This document shows, one piece after another, positions 15,868 to 22,134 of a stretch of 33,747 nt of DNA. The position numbers and the translations under genes were made by a program. The stretch lies in contig DASWGI010000297.1 of the NCBI GenBank assembly GCA_036393835.1, positions 1 through 33,747 on the forward strand, in the 5' to 3' direction. Position 1 is the first letter of the stretch. Each line of letters opens with the position of its first letter. The DNA is from VBKO01 sp036393835 (GTDB lineage: Bacteria; Myxococcota; Myxococcia; Myxococcales; 40CM-4-68-19). The notes under the pieces are model-generated. The model was given only the letters and a program-made list of their open reading frames with translations, made no database searches and was not told where the DNA came from.

Positions 15868-17175
15868 GTGAAGACCCCGCAGGACCACACTTCCCTACCC
15901 CGCCCGGAGCAGCGCTACCGCGCCCGGGAGCTGGGCGTCCCCCTGGGCCGCTTCCGGCCGGGGAAGTGGAACGCCATCACCGACGTGGAAGGCGTCCTGG
16001 TCGGCCATTCCACCATCATCCGCGGGGCGGGTCCGCTACGGCGCGGGAAGGGGCCGGTGCGCACCGGCGTGACCGCCATCCTGCCCAACGAGCAGAACGT
16101 CTTCGAGCAGCGGCTCATCGGCGGCGGGTTCGTCTTGAACGGCGCGGGCGAGGTGAGCGGCATGACGCAGCTCATCGAGTGGGGCCTGGTGGAGACGCCC
16201 ATCTTCCTCACCAATACGCTCAGCGTGGGCCAGGTGAGCGACGCGGCCGTGCAGTGGATGGTCGACCAGTTCCCCGGGATCGGCGGCGAGCACGACGTGC
16301 TCATCCCGCTGGTCGGGGAGTGCGACGATTCCTGGCTCAACGACGTCGCCGGCCGCCACGTGTTGGCGGACAACGTGCTCGAGGCGCTGCACACCGCGGG
16401 GTCGGGACCGGTGGCCGAAGGATCGGTCGGCGGCGGCACCGGGATGATCTGCTGCGACTTCAAGGCCGGCATCGGCACCTCGAGCCGCAAGCTTCCCCCG
16501 GCGCTGGGCGGCTACACCGTGGGCGTCCTGGTGATGAGCAATTTCGGGCACATGCGCGACCTGCGCATCGCGGGGTTCCCGGTCGGCCCCGTGCTCGAGG
16601 AGCGCTATCGCGAGATCCCGAAGCGCGAGACCAGCGCCGGCAGCATCATCGCGGTGCTGGCCACCGACGCGCCGCTCAACTCCCACCAGTTGGGGCGCGT
16701 CTCGAAGCGGGTGGCGCTGGGCATCGGGCGCGCGGGCAGCATCGCCGCGCACGGCTCGGGCGAGATCATCCTGGCGTTCTCGACCGCCAACGAGATCCCG
16801 CGCACGACGAGCAAGATGATCTACCACATGAAGGTGCTGCTCGATCAGCGCCTGAATCCCGTGTACGAGGCGGCGATCGAGGCGACCGAAGAGGCCATCC
16901 TCAACTCCCTGTGCATGGCGCGCGACATGGACGGCGCGAACGGGAACTTCGCTCCGGCCCTGCCGCTGGCGCAGACCAAGGAGCTGCTCGAGCGGTGGCG
17001 CCTCAAGCCGCGCGAGAAGCCGGCGCCGTCGAAGCCGCCACCGCCCGCCGCGGCGCCGCCCGGGCCGGTGCACGAGCCCGCCGATCCGCCGACCGTGGCC
17101 GAGGCGCCGCCCAGCGCCGTGCGCGGCGCGGAAGGCATGGCGGCGCCGCTGCAGCCGCCCCGCCGCGAGGAGTGA
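15868..17175 (+). CDS. P1/S58-family aminopeptidase (DmpA-like)
   Basis: A 435-residue member of the DmpA/BapA family, N-terminal nucleophile enzymes that cut themselves into two chains and act as aminopeptidases or beta-peptidases. The expected self-cleavage site is Gly258-Ser259 within TSAGSIIAVLATDAPLN, so Ser259 would become the nucleophile. Other landmarks are GKWNAITDVEGVLVGHST at the N-terminus, EGSVGGGTGM and MSNFGHMRDLRIAGFPVG. No signal peptide is seen. After about residue 375 there is a Pro/Ala-rich tail of 60 residues that the family does not normally have. The start is GTG 15868, without Shine-Dalgarno but with TACTCC six bases upstream. Confidence 0.9.
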   Translation: MKTPQDHTSLPRPEQRYRARELGVPLGRFRPGKWNAITDVEGVLVGHSTIIRGAGPLRRGKGPVRTGVTAILPNEQNVFEQRLIGGGFVLNGAGEVSGMTQLIEWGLVETPIFLTNTLSVGQVSDAAVQWMVDQFPGIGGEHDVLIPLVGECDDSWLNDVAGRHVLADNVLEALHTAGSGPVAEGSVGGGTGMICCDFKAGIGTSSRKLPPALGGYTVGVLVMSNFGHMRDLRIAGFPVGPVLEERYREIPKRETSAGSIIAVLATDAPLNSHQLGRVSKRVALGIGRAGSIAAHGSGEIILAFSTANEIPRTTSKMIYHMKVLLDQRLNPVYEAAIEATEEAILNSLCMARDMDGANGNFAPALPLAQTKELLERWRLKPREKPAPSKPPPPAAAPPGPVHEPADPPTVAEAPPSAVRGAEGMAAPLQPPRREE

Positions 17176-17184
17176 TTTACGTGG

Positions 17185-17214
17185 TTGCGTCCCCGGACCG
17201 CATGCCGCTACAAA
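17185..17214 (+). promoter_or_regulatory. possible promoter for the small basic protein gene
   Basis: TTGCGT (17185-17190) and TACAAA (17209-17214) are separated by 18 bases in an AT-richer gap, about 65 bases before ATG 17281. The leader then contains a CGCCGC-CCTA-GCGGCG hairpin (17245-17260). Confidence 0.35.
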
Positions 17215-17280
17215 GCGTGCCGCAACCTCTGCGAAAACAAACAGCGCCGCCCTAGCGGCGGCGGCTGGGAGAACTAGCGA

Positions 17281-17529
17281 ATGGCCCGATCGAAGAGCAA
17301 GCACATGCGGCTCATCATGCGCCGGCGCAAGCAGCACAATCAGCGCATGAAGCGGCGCAAGGCGGACGTGAAGGCGCAGGGGGCCGCAGCGCCCGCCAAG
17401 AAGGCCCCGACGCGCAAGGCCCCGGCCGCGCCCGCACCGCCGCCTCCCGCGCCGGCCCCGGCGGCCGCGGCGGTGCCCGCCCCTGCCGCCGGGCTCACCG
17501 GCGGCGAGAACCCCCCCGCATCCACGTAG
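17281..17529 (+). CDS. small, very basic protein with Pro/Ala tail
   Basis: An 82-residue protein. The first 35 residues are packed with Arg and Lys (MARSKSKHMRLIMRRRKQ, then MKRRKADVK), and the rest is a low-complexity Ala/Pro/Lys tail that loses its charge toward the C-terminus. GGGAG ends about nine bases before the ATG, and the gene has a candidate promoter and a strong downstream hairpin, so it looks like an independently expressed gene. The composition suggests binding to nucleic acid, such as RNA, the ribosome or DNA, but no family is recognised and the function is unknown. Confidence 0.65.
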   Translation: MARSKSKHMRLIMRRRKQHNQRMKRRKADVKAQGAAAPAKKAPTRKAPAAPAPPPPAPAPAAAAVPAPAAGLTGGENPPAST

Positions 17530-17538
17530 CCGGTCGTT

Positions 17539-17569
17539 CGCCTGCTCCCTCCGGTCCGGCGAGCAGGCG
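17539..17569 (+). terminator. strong hairpin after the small basic protein gene
   Basis: CGCCTGCTC (17539-17547) pairs perfectly with GAGCAGGCG (17561-17569), a 9-bp stem with a 13-base loop, beginning nine bases after the stop codon. There is no U-tract, as is common in very GC-rich genomes. Confidence 0.5.
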
Positions 17570-17613
17570 GGCGCTGGCGGCGCAGGGCGGGCGGCGATGC
17601 CTATCTTGGCGCC

Positions 17614-18345
17614 ATGCTGGCCGAGGCGAGGGTGGGGACGAGCGGATTCTCGTACCGGGAGTGGGTCGGCACCGTCTACCCGCCCGGCCTGACGCAGGCG
17701 CAGACGCTCGCCCTGTACGGCTCGCAGCTCGGCGCGGTGGAGATCCAGTCGCGCCTCCCCGACCAGGCAACGCTGGCCACCTGGGCGGCGGTGGTCCCCG
17801 CGGGGTTCGAGTTCGCCCTGAAGCTGCCCGGCCGAGTGGACGTGCGGGCGGGGAGGGCGGCGGCGCGGGCCATCGGCGCGCTGCTGGAGGTGGCCGCGCC
17901 GCTGCAGGCGCGGCTGGGACCGATCCTGGTCCAGCTCCCGCACACCGTCACCGCGGACCGGGCCGGCCTGAGCGAGTTCCTGCGCGCGGTGCCGGAAGGC
18001 GTGCGCCTCGCCCTCGAGCTGCGCCACCCGTCCTGGCACACCGAAGCGGTCCTCCGCGTCCTCTCCGCGCACAACGCCGCGCTGGTGCTGGCCGACCACG
18101 GCGCCGGCCCGCCGCGGCTGGAGCTGACGGCGGACTTCGCCTACGTGCGCATCCGCCGCGAGGACGACTCCACCGAGCTGTGGAGCCAGTGGGCCGAGCG
18201 GCTCGCGGTGCTGACCCGCCGCGGGGTCGACGTGTACGCGTTCCTCAAGCACGACCGGCGGGGCGTTTCGCTGGAGCGCTCGCGAAGGCTCGCCATGCTG
18301 CTGCGCGCCGAGGACGCGCAGTCGGCGCAGCAACTGCTGACCTGA
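17614..18345 (+). CDS. DUF72 (YecE-like) protein
   Basis: A 243-residue TIM-barrel-type DUF72 protein. The family hallmark opens it: VGTSGFSYREWVGTVYPP, followed by a VEIQSRLP segment in the place of the usual VExNxTFY. LALELRHPSWH and the end block AYVRIRR-EDDSTELWSQW also match. The biochemical role of DUF72 proteins is not established. TATCTT (17602-17607) ends six bases before the ATG and no Shine-Dalgarno is present, so the message may start at the ATG. The usual C-terminal NN(D/N) turn is replaced by FLKHDRRG, a mild divergence. Confidence 0.85.
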   Translation: MLAEARVGTSGFSYREWVGTVYPPGLTQAQTLALYGSQLGAVEIQSRLPDQATLATWAAVVPAGFEFALKLPGRVDVRAGRAAARAIGALLEVAAPLQARLGPILVQLPHTVTADRAGLSEFLRAVPEGVRLALELRHPSWHTEAVLRVLSAHNAALVLADHGAGPPRLELTADFAYVRIRREDDSTELWSQWAERLAVLTRRGVDVYAFLKHDRRGVSLERSRRLAMLLRAEDAQSAQQLLT

Positions 18346-18347
18346 CA

Positions 18348-18368
18348 GCCGCCGCAGTATTCGGCGGC
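18348..18368. terminator. hairpin between convergent DUF72 and FmdB genes
   Basis: GCCGCCG (18348-18354) and CGGCGGC (18362-18368) form a 7-bp stem with a seven-base loop, starting two bases after the DUF72 stop. It lies between two convergent genes and could serve both directions. Confidence 0.4.
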
Positions 18369-18415
18369 GCTGCGCCTTTCATGTCGCGGACTCCGAGGCA
18401 ACTTTAGCGGCCGCC

Positions 18416-18718
18416 TCAGTCTTTCTTCGCGGGAGCGGTGCTGGCGGGAGTCGAGGCGGGGGCGGCGGTCTCGGTCTTCGTCTCCTTGGGCTCCGTGGGC
18501 GCGGGCTTGCCGTCGGCGCCGGAGGGCTTGGCCGAGCCGCTCGAGCCGTAAAGGTCGCGGTACCAGCCGCCGCCCTTCAGCTGGAAGGAGTTGCGGCTCA
18601 TGATCTTCGCCATCTTCCCGCCGCACTCCGGGCACTCCTCGGGAGGAGGGTCGCTCACCTTCTGCAGGCGCTCGACGATGCGGCCGCAAGACTCGCAGAC
18701 GAATTCGTAGATCGGCAT
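18416..18718 (-). CDS. FmdB-family zinc-ribbon protein
   Basis: A 100-residue protein. The N-terminal zinc ribbon starts MPIYEFVCESCGRIVE and has two CxxC knuckles, Cys8/Cys11 and Cys29/Cys32 (EECPECGGKM). After a short ISRNSFQLKGGGWYRD-like block (IMSRNSFQLKGGGW) typical of the family, the tail is Lys/Pro/Ala-rich and low in complexity. FmdB proteins are called putative regulators, but their role is not settled. The gene follows the Fis-like repeat protein by 25 bases on the same strand. TACATT in that gap (minus strand, 18732-18727) ends eight bases before the ATG and could be its own -10 box. Confidence 0.88.
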   Translation of the reverse strand: MPIYEFVCESCGRIVERLQKVSDPPPEECPECGGKMAKIMSRNSFQLKGGGWYRDLYGSSGSAKPSGADGKPAPTEPKETKTETAAPASTPASTAPAKKD

Positions 18719-18743
18719 CGAGGGGAAATGTAACACGCGGCGA

Positions 18744-19700
18744 CTAACGGGCGAGCAACGCTTGCAGCGCCCGAGCGTCGGACTCCGAGAGGCGCAGCTC
18801 GCGCCGGAGCCGCGCCACCGACCCGCCCGAGCGCTCCCACGCCAGGCGCGCGCGGGAGAGCACCTCGCCTTCCAGCTCGGCGGCGATGCCCAGGTCCTCG
18901 AGCCACGCGCGGCGGCGGACCAGCTGCTCGATCTGCTCGCGCGGCCAGCGGCGGGCCCGCGCCTCGGTCCGGAAGCGGTCGCGCAGGGACTCGATCTCGC
19001 CGGCCAGCCCGCGGTCCCGGACGAGCCGCTGCAATGCCTCCGGTTCGAGCTCCAGCTCGGCGGCAACGGCGCGGGCCGCGCCCCGGTGGCGGGCGAACAG
19101 GCCGCGCAAGAGGTCGCGCTCCCGCTGGCCCAGCTCGCGCTCCAGGCCGGCCGCGCGGAACCTGGCGAGCAGCACGCGCTCGGGCAGCGGGTGCCCGGGA
19201 GCGCCGAGCCGCGCGGCGAGCGCACCGCGGCGCGGTCCCACCTTCGCGAGCACCGCCAGGAGCTCCGCCGCCTGGTCCGGAACCGCGCTGCCGCGGGCCG
19301 CGGGCCGTGGAGGGACGGCGCCGCCCGCGACCGGCGCAGCGTCCGGATCCGCGCCCGCGGGCGTCGGCGTCGCTTCGCCCTCGACCGCCGGAGCGGATTC
19401 CGTCCGCGCGGAGCGCGCGCGCCGGCGCACCGGCGGCCCGCTGGGCGCTCCGGGCACCGCCCGTGCGACGGGCAGGTCGAACTCGCTGCCGCGCGTCAGC
19501 CGGTATGCCTTGCGCCGCAGCTTCAGCTCGTCGAGCTCGGCGTACAGCTCGTCGAGCGAGAGCCCGAGCGAGCGCGCGACCAGGGGCGCGTCGCGGTGCC
19601 AGGCGAAGAGCGAGAGCAGCCGCTCCGCGCGCGCGCGGCGGTCCTGCGCCACGGGGCGCGTGCCGCGCCCGGAGCGCGCCTTTGGCGAGGTGGCGGCCAT
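18744..19700 (-). CDS. protein with Fis-like helical repeats, unknown function
   Basis: A 318-residue Arg/Ala/Leu-rich protein that I do not recognise as a named family. It contains a segment very like the Fis-type helix-turn-helix, LLSLFAWHRDAPLVARSLGL then SLDELYAELDELKLRRK, at about residues 27-68. After a Pro/Ala-rich linker (about 70-140) come three weaker copies of the same pattern at about 145-190, 195-230 and 278-317, the last containing WERSGGSVARLRRELRLS. Fis-like units bind DNA, so a nucleoid or regulatory role is possible. An upstream ATG at 19739 would add 13 residues; ATG 19700 is preferred because the added residues look random. Confidence 0.7.
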   Translation of the reverse strand: MAATSPKARSGRGTRPVAQDRRARAERLLSLFAWHRDAPLVARSLGLSLDELYAELDELKLRRKAYRLTRGSEFDLPVARAVPGAPSGPPVRRRARSARTESAPAVEGEATPTPAGADPDAAPVAGGAVPPRPAARGSAVPDQAAELLAVLAKVGPRRGALAARLGAPGHPLPERVLLARFRAAGLERELGQRERDLLRGLFARHRGAARAVAAELELEPEALQRLVRDRGLAGEIESLRDRFRTEARARRWPREQIEQLVRRRAWLEDLGIAAELEGEVLSRARLAWERSGGSVARLRRELRLSESDARALQALLAR

Positions 19701-19758
19701 CGAGGCTGCGCACCCTAAGGAAGCGACCGGCGAAGTCAAGCCGCTCTCAAAAGCGCAG

Positions 19759-19777
19759 CGCCGCCCTACAGGCGGCG
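19759..19777. other. hairpin in a divergent intergenic gap
   Basis: CGCCGCC (19759-19765) and GGCGGCG (19771-19777) form a perfect 7-bp stem around CTACA. The 13 bases CAGCGCCGCCCTA here also occur in the hairpin before the small basic gene at 17281. Role unknown; it could be part of the start region of either divergent gene. Confidence 0.3.
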
Positions 19778-19828
19778 ACTGTCGGCAGCGGCTGGACGCG
19801 GCGGCAAGCTCGGGGTAGGAGAGCCCGC

Positions 19829-20437
19829 GTGAGTGACGCCGTGGACGGGTTGCGGGACCCGCGCAAGCTGCGCGTTCGCGTCGGGCTCGCGTTCGTTCGC
19901 ACGCTCCGGCCCGCGCTGTACGTGCTGCTGGTGGCGAGCGCGCTCCTGACCTTCTGGGCAGGGAGCGGGATCCGCGGGCGCGAGCTGCCGCGCTGGGCTG
20001 CCTCGGCGGCGCCGGTCATCTTCGCCGTCTTCCTGGCGGTGTTCGCCGTGTACCGGCTCGCGCTCGTGCGGGCGAAGAAGTACCCCGCCGCGATGGGGCT
20101 CTTCCAGATCGGGCTGGGCGCGTTGGTCTGGGTGCTGCTCCTTCCGGGGACGCGCCAGCGCATCGGGCGCGAGGAGGGCGACGAGGTGCAAGTGCTGATG
20201 CGCTCCTCCGACCCGCGGGTGCGCGCGCTCGCCGCGGAAGTGGCCGGCGACCGAGGCAACCCCCGCTACGCGGCCGATCTGGTGGAGCGGCTCGACGACA
20301 GCGACCCCGCCGTCCGGCGCGCCGCGCACGCGGCCCTGGTGCGGCTGCTCGGGACGGACGTCTCTCCGGGCGAGGAGGGTCCCGCAGCGCAGCAGAAATG
20401 GCGCCAGGCGCTGCGGGCGCGCGGGTGGCTGGGCTGA
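19829..20437 (+). CDS. membrane protein with C-terminal HEAT-like repeats
   Basis: A 202-residue protein starting at GTG 19829, with GGAG about eight bases upstream. Three membrane helices lie at about residues 25-45, 58-78 and 87-105. After them a soluble part holds HEAT-like helical repeats: VLMRSSDPRVRALAAEVAG and then LVERLDDSDPAVRRAAHAAL, each with the usual D-P-x-V-R turn. HEAT repeats usually bind protein partners, so a membrane-tethered adaptor is likely; no partner can be named. It is followed closely by the fur promoter. Confidence 0.78.
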   Translation: MSDAVDGLRDPRKLRVRVGLAFVRTLRPALYVLLVASALLTFWAGSGIRGRELPRWAASAAPVIFAVFLAVFAVYRLALVRAKKYPAAMGLFQIGLGALVWVLLLPGTRQRIGREEGDEVQVLMRSSDPRVRALAAEVAGDRGNPRYAADLVERLDDSDPAVRRAAHAALVRLLGTDVSPGEEGPAAQQKWRQALRARGWLG

Positions 20438-20450
20438 CGGGCGGCCGCCC

Positions 20451-20478
20451 TTGACTGCGGCGCCCCGCGCGGTATCTT
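20451..20478 (+). promoter_or_regulatory. fur promoter
   Basis: TTGACT (20451-20456) and TATCTT (20473-20478) are spaced by 16 bases just upstream of fur. The expected transcription start near 20485 leaves a leader of about 25 bases that contains a Fur box. Confidence 0.6.
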
Positions 20479-20492
20479 TGGGTTCGCGAGAT

Positions 20493-20507
20493 TGAGAATC
20501 AATTTCA
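20493..20507 (+). promoter_or_regulatory. Fur box in the fur leader
   Basis: TGAGAATCAATTTCA matches the 7-1-7 Fur consensus TGATAATnATTATCA at 11 of 14 defined positions and is an imperfect dyad. It lies just downstream of the expected transcription start, where bound Fur would block expression: a self-limiting loop. Confidence 0.6.
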
Positions 20508-20509
20508 AC

Positions 20510-21001
20510 ATGACCCAGCGTGCCTCCACCCACGGCAGCCGCGGACGCAAGGCGGAGCCCGCCTCGCCCAGCAGCGCGGCTCGCGAGCGGCTCTCGCGCT
20601 GGATCGCCGAGCGGGGGCTCAAGGCGACCCGGCAGCGGGACCTGATCGTCGACACCTTCTTCTCCGCCAGCGGGCACCTCAGCGTCGACGAGCTGCTCGC
20701 CAAGGTGCAGTCGCGCGACGAGAACATCGGCGCGGCGACCGTGTACCGCACCATGAAGATCCTCACCGATTCCGGCCTGGCCAGCGCGCGCCACTTCGAC
20801 GACGGGCAGACGCGCTACGAGGCCGCCATCGGCCGCCATCACCACGACCACCTGATCTGCACCAGCTGCCACCAGATCATCGAGTTCGAGAACGAGCGCA
20901 TCGAGGAGCTGCAGGACATGGTCGCCCGCCACCACGGCTTCCAGGTCACGCGGCACAAGCTGGAGCTGTACGGCCTCTGCAAGGACTGCCAGGGCCGCTA
21001 G
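20510..21001 (+). CDS. fur: ferric uptake regulator family repressor
   Basis: A 163-residue Fur-family metalloregulator. It has the winged helix with GLKATRQRDLIVDTFF and the recognition helix GAATVYRTMKILTDSGL, the metal-binding HHHDHLICTSCHQIIEFEN, and a second CxxC (Cys157/Cys160) that with Cys117/Cys120 would hold structural zinc. About 20 extra polar residues precede the usual N-terminus. ATG 20510 is preferred; a TTG at 20492 lies inside the operator. The iron-box match in its own leader and over the next gene supports true Fur rather than Zur or PerR, though the sensed metal is inferred. The next gene follows after 28 bases. Confidence 0.92.
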   Translation: MTQRASTHGSRGRKAEPASPSSAARERLSRWIAERGLKATRQRDLIVDTFFSASGHLSVDELLAKVQSRDENIGAATVYRTMKILTDSGLASARHFDDGQTRYEAAIGRHHHDHLICTSCHQIIEFENERIEELQDMVARHHGFQVTRHKLELYGLCKDCQGR

Positions 21002-21017
21002 CGCAACCGTCACCGCG

Positions 21018-21024
21018 AGGAGGG
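21018..21024 (+). promoter_or_regulatory. strong ribosome-binding site deciding the start at 21030
   Basis: AGGAGGG at 21018-21024 lies five bases before ATG 21030. The second in-frame ATG at 21060 has no such site, so translation should begin at 21030 even though the signal peptide would also be complete from 21060. Confidence 0.7.
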
Positions 21025-21029
21025 ACGAG

Positions 21030-21797
21030 ATGGGGACGTGGTCCGGGACGCAACTGAGAATGAGAATCACAATCGGTATCACAGCCGGCCTGCTGCTGGC
21101 CGCCGCGACGCCTTCGCGCGCCGACCGGCGCACGATGATCCGCGCCTACGAGTACCAGACCCAGCCGAAGGGCAACCTGGAGCTCGAGCTGTGGAACACG
21201 GTCGAGGCGCCGCGCAGCGGCTTCGCCGATTCGGTGCTGGTCCAGCGGGCCGAGCTCGAGTACGGCCTCACCGATCACTGGGACCTGGCGCTCTACCACG
21301 TGTTCGAGCGCGGCGGCCCGGCGGCCGACCCCGAGCCGTACCACTTCTCCGACTGGCAGCTCGAGACCCGCTACCGGCTGGCGGAGAAGGGCGAGTGGCC
21401 GGTCGACGTGCTGCTCTACCTGGAGGTCGAGCGTCCCGTGGACTTCAACATGCCGTTCGAGCTGGAGGAGAAGATCATCCTGGAGAAGGACTTCGGACGC
21501 TTCGCGCTGGTCGCCAACCTGGTCGGCGCGCAGCACCTCGGCCGCGCCGACCTGGGCCGCACCTGGGAGGTGGACTTCGGCGCGCGCTACGAGTTCATGC
21601 CGCAGCTTCGCGTGGCGGCGGAGTTCTGGACCACCCACGAGTTCGTCGGTGCGGACGTGTCGCGGAACTACTACCTGGGTCCCTCGATCAGCGTCGCGAC
21701 CCCGAAGCTGTGGCTGCAGGTCGGAGCGGGCTTCGGCCTCGATCCCGCGCAGGACCAGCAAGTGCAGATCCGTTCCGTGCTGGGGTTCAACCTATGA
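21030..21797 (+). CDS. predicted outer-membrane beta-barrel protein, iron-linked by position
   Basis: A 255-residue exported protein. The signal peptide runs from an Arg-containing start through ITIGITAGLLLAAATPSRA, with cleavage expected before DRRTM. The mature part is rich in alternating strands with aromatic ends, for example VLVQRAELEYGLTDHWDLAL and LWLQVGAGFGLDP, and finishes with VQIRSVLGFNL, suiting an outer-membrane barrel. I do not recognise a named family. It follows fur directly, has a 15-of-19 Fur-box match over codons 9-15, and its stop overlaps the start of the haem-binding lipoprotein gene (ATGA). Iron-controlled outer-membrane or redox function is inferred from this setting only. 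Confidence 0.78.
   Translation: MGTWSGTQLRMRITIGITAGLLLAAATPSRADRRTMIRAYEYQTQPKGNLELELWNTVEAPRSGFADSVLVQRAELEYGLTDHWDLALYHVFERGGPAADPEPYHFSDWQLETRYRLAEKGEWPVDVLLYLEVERPVDFNMPFELEEKIILEKDFGRFALVANLVGAQHLGRADLGRTWEVDFGARYEFMPQLRVAAEFWTTHEFVGADVSRNYYLGPSISVATPKLWLQVGAGFGLDPAQDQQVQIRSVLGFNL
21056..21074 (+). promoter_or_regulatory. Fur box over the 5' end of the outer-membrane protein gene
   Basis: The 19 bases GAGAATGAGAATCACAATC match the classic iron box GATAATGATAATCATTATC at 15 of 19 positions, as three hexamers in Fur array order. The site lies inside the coding sequence if translation starts at 21030, and just over the start if it begins at ATG 21060. It is a short AT-rich island in very GC-rich DNA. 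Confidence 0.6.
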
Positions 21798-22048
21798 TGC
21801 GCCGCGGCGCGGCAGCGCTCCTGCTCTGCGCCGCCGCGTGCGGCGGCTCGCAGCCGCGCGGGCCCATGTCCGACGCGCGCCGCATGTACCTCTCGAAGTG
21901 CACCGCGTGCCATTCCGAGTACGCCCCGTCGACGTACACCCCGGAGCAGTGGCAGACTGCGCTCGACGAGATGGAGAAGCTGAAGCGCGTGCACTTGAGT
22001 CCCGAGGAGCGCGCGCTCATCCTCTCCTACCTCTCCGGCGGCCGCTGA
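21794..22048 (+). CDS. small c-type-haem lipoprotein
   Basis: An 84-residue protein. The N-terminus RRGAAALLLCAAACGGSQ is a lipoprotein-type signal with a relaxed lipobox, so Cys16 may be lipid-modified. A single haem c motif CTACH (Cys36, Cys39, His40) follows shortly, and Met60 or another residue could be the second axial ligand. It looks like a minimal cytochrome c, exposed in the periplasm. Its ATG overlaps the stop of the outer-membrane protein gene, so they are translated together. Electron transfer near the outer membrane is plausible; the partner is unknown. It is shorter than most monohaem cytochromes. Confidence 0.82.
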   Translation: MMRRGAAALLLCAAACGGSQPRGPMSDARRMYLSKCTACHSEYAPSTYTPEQWQTALDEMEKLKRVHLSPEERALILSYLSGGR

Positions 22049-22064
22049 AACTCTCCGGCGCCCC

Positions 22065-22094
22065 TTGCCAGGTTGCTCTCCATTCAGGTATCCT
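22065..22094 (+). promoter_or_regulatory. promoter of the giant DUF4157 gene
   Basis: TTGCCA (22065-22070) and TATCCT (22089-22094) are separated by 18 bases; a second overlapping box, TATCTT, follows at 22095-22100. The leader of about 34 bases carries a GAGGGG ribosome-binding site before TTG 22135. The gene thus has its own promoter. Confidence 0.5.
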
Positions 22095-22134
22095 ATCTTG
22101 GCCTGCGGCCTGACGGCCGGCACGAGGGGCGCCC

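Noticed and set aside
20439..20450. GGGCGGCCGCCC palindrome as a terminator
   Set aside because: It is a perfect palindrome with no loop and no T-run, directly before the fur -35 box, and is easily explained by GC-rich sequence.
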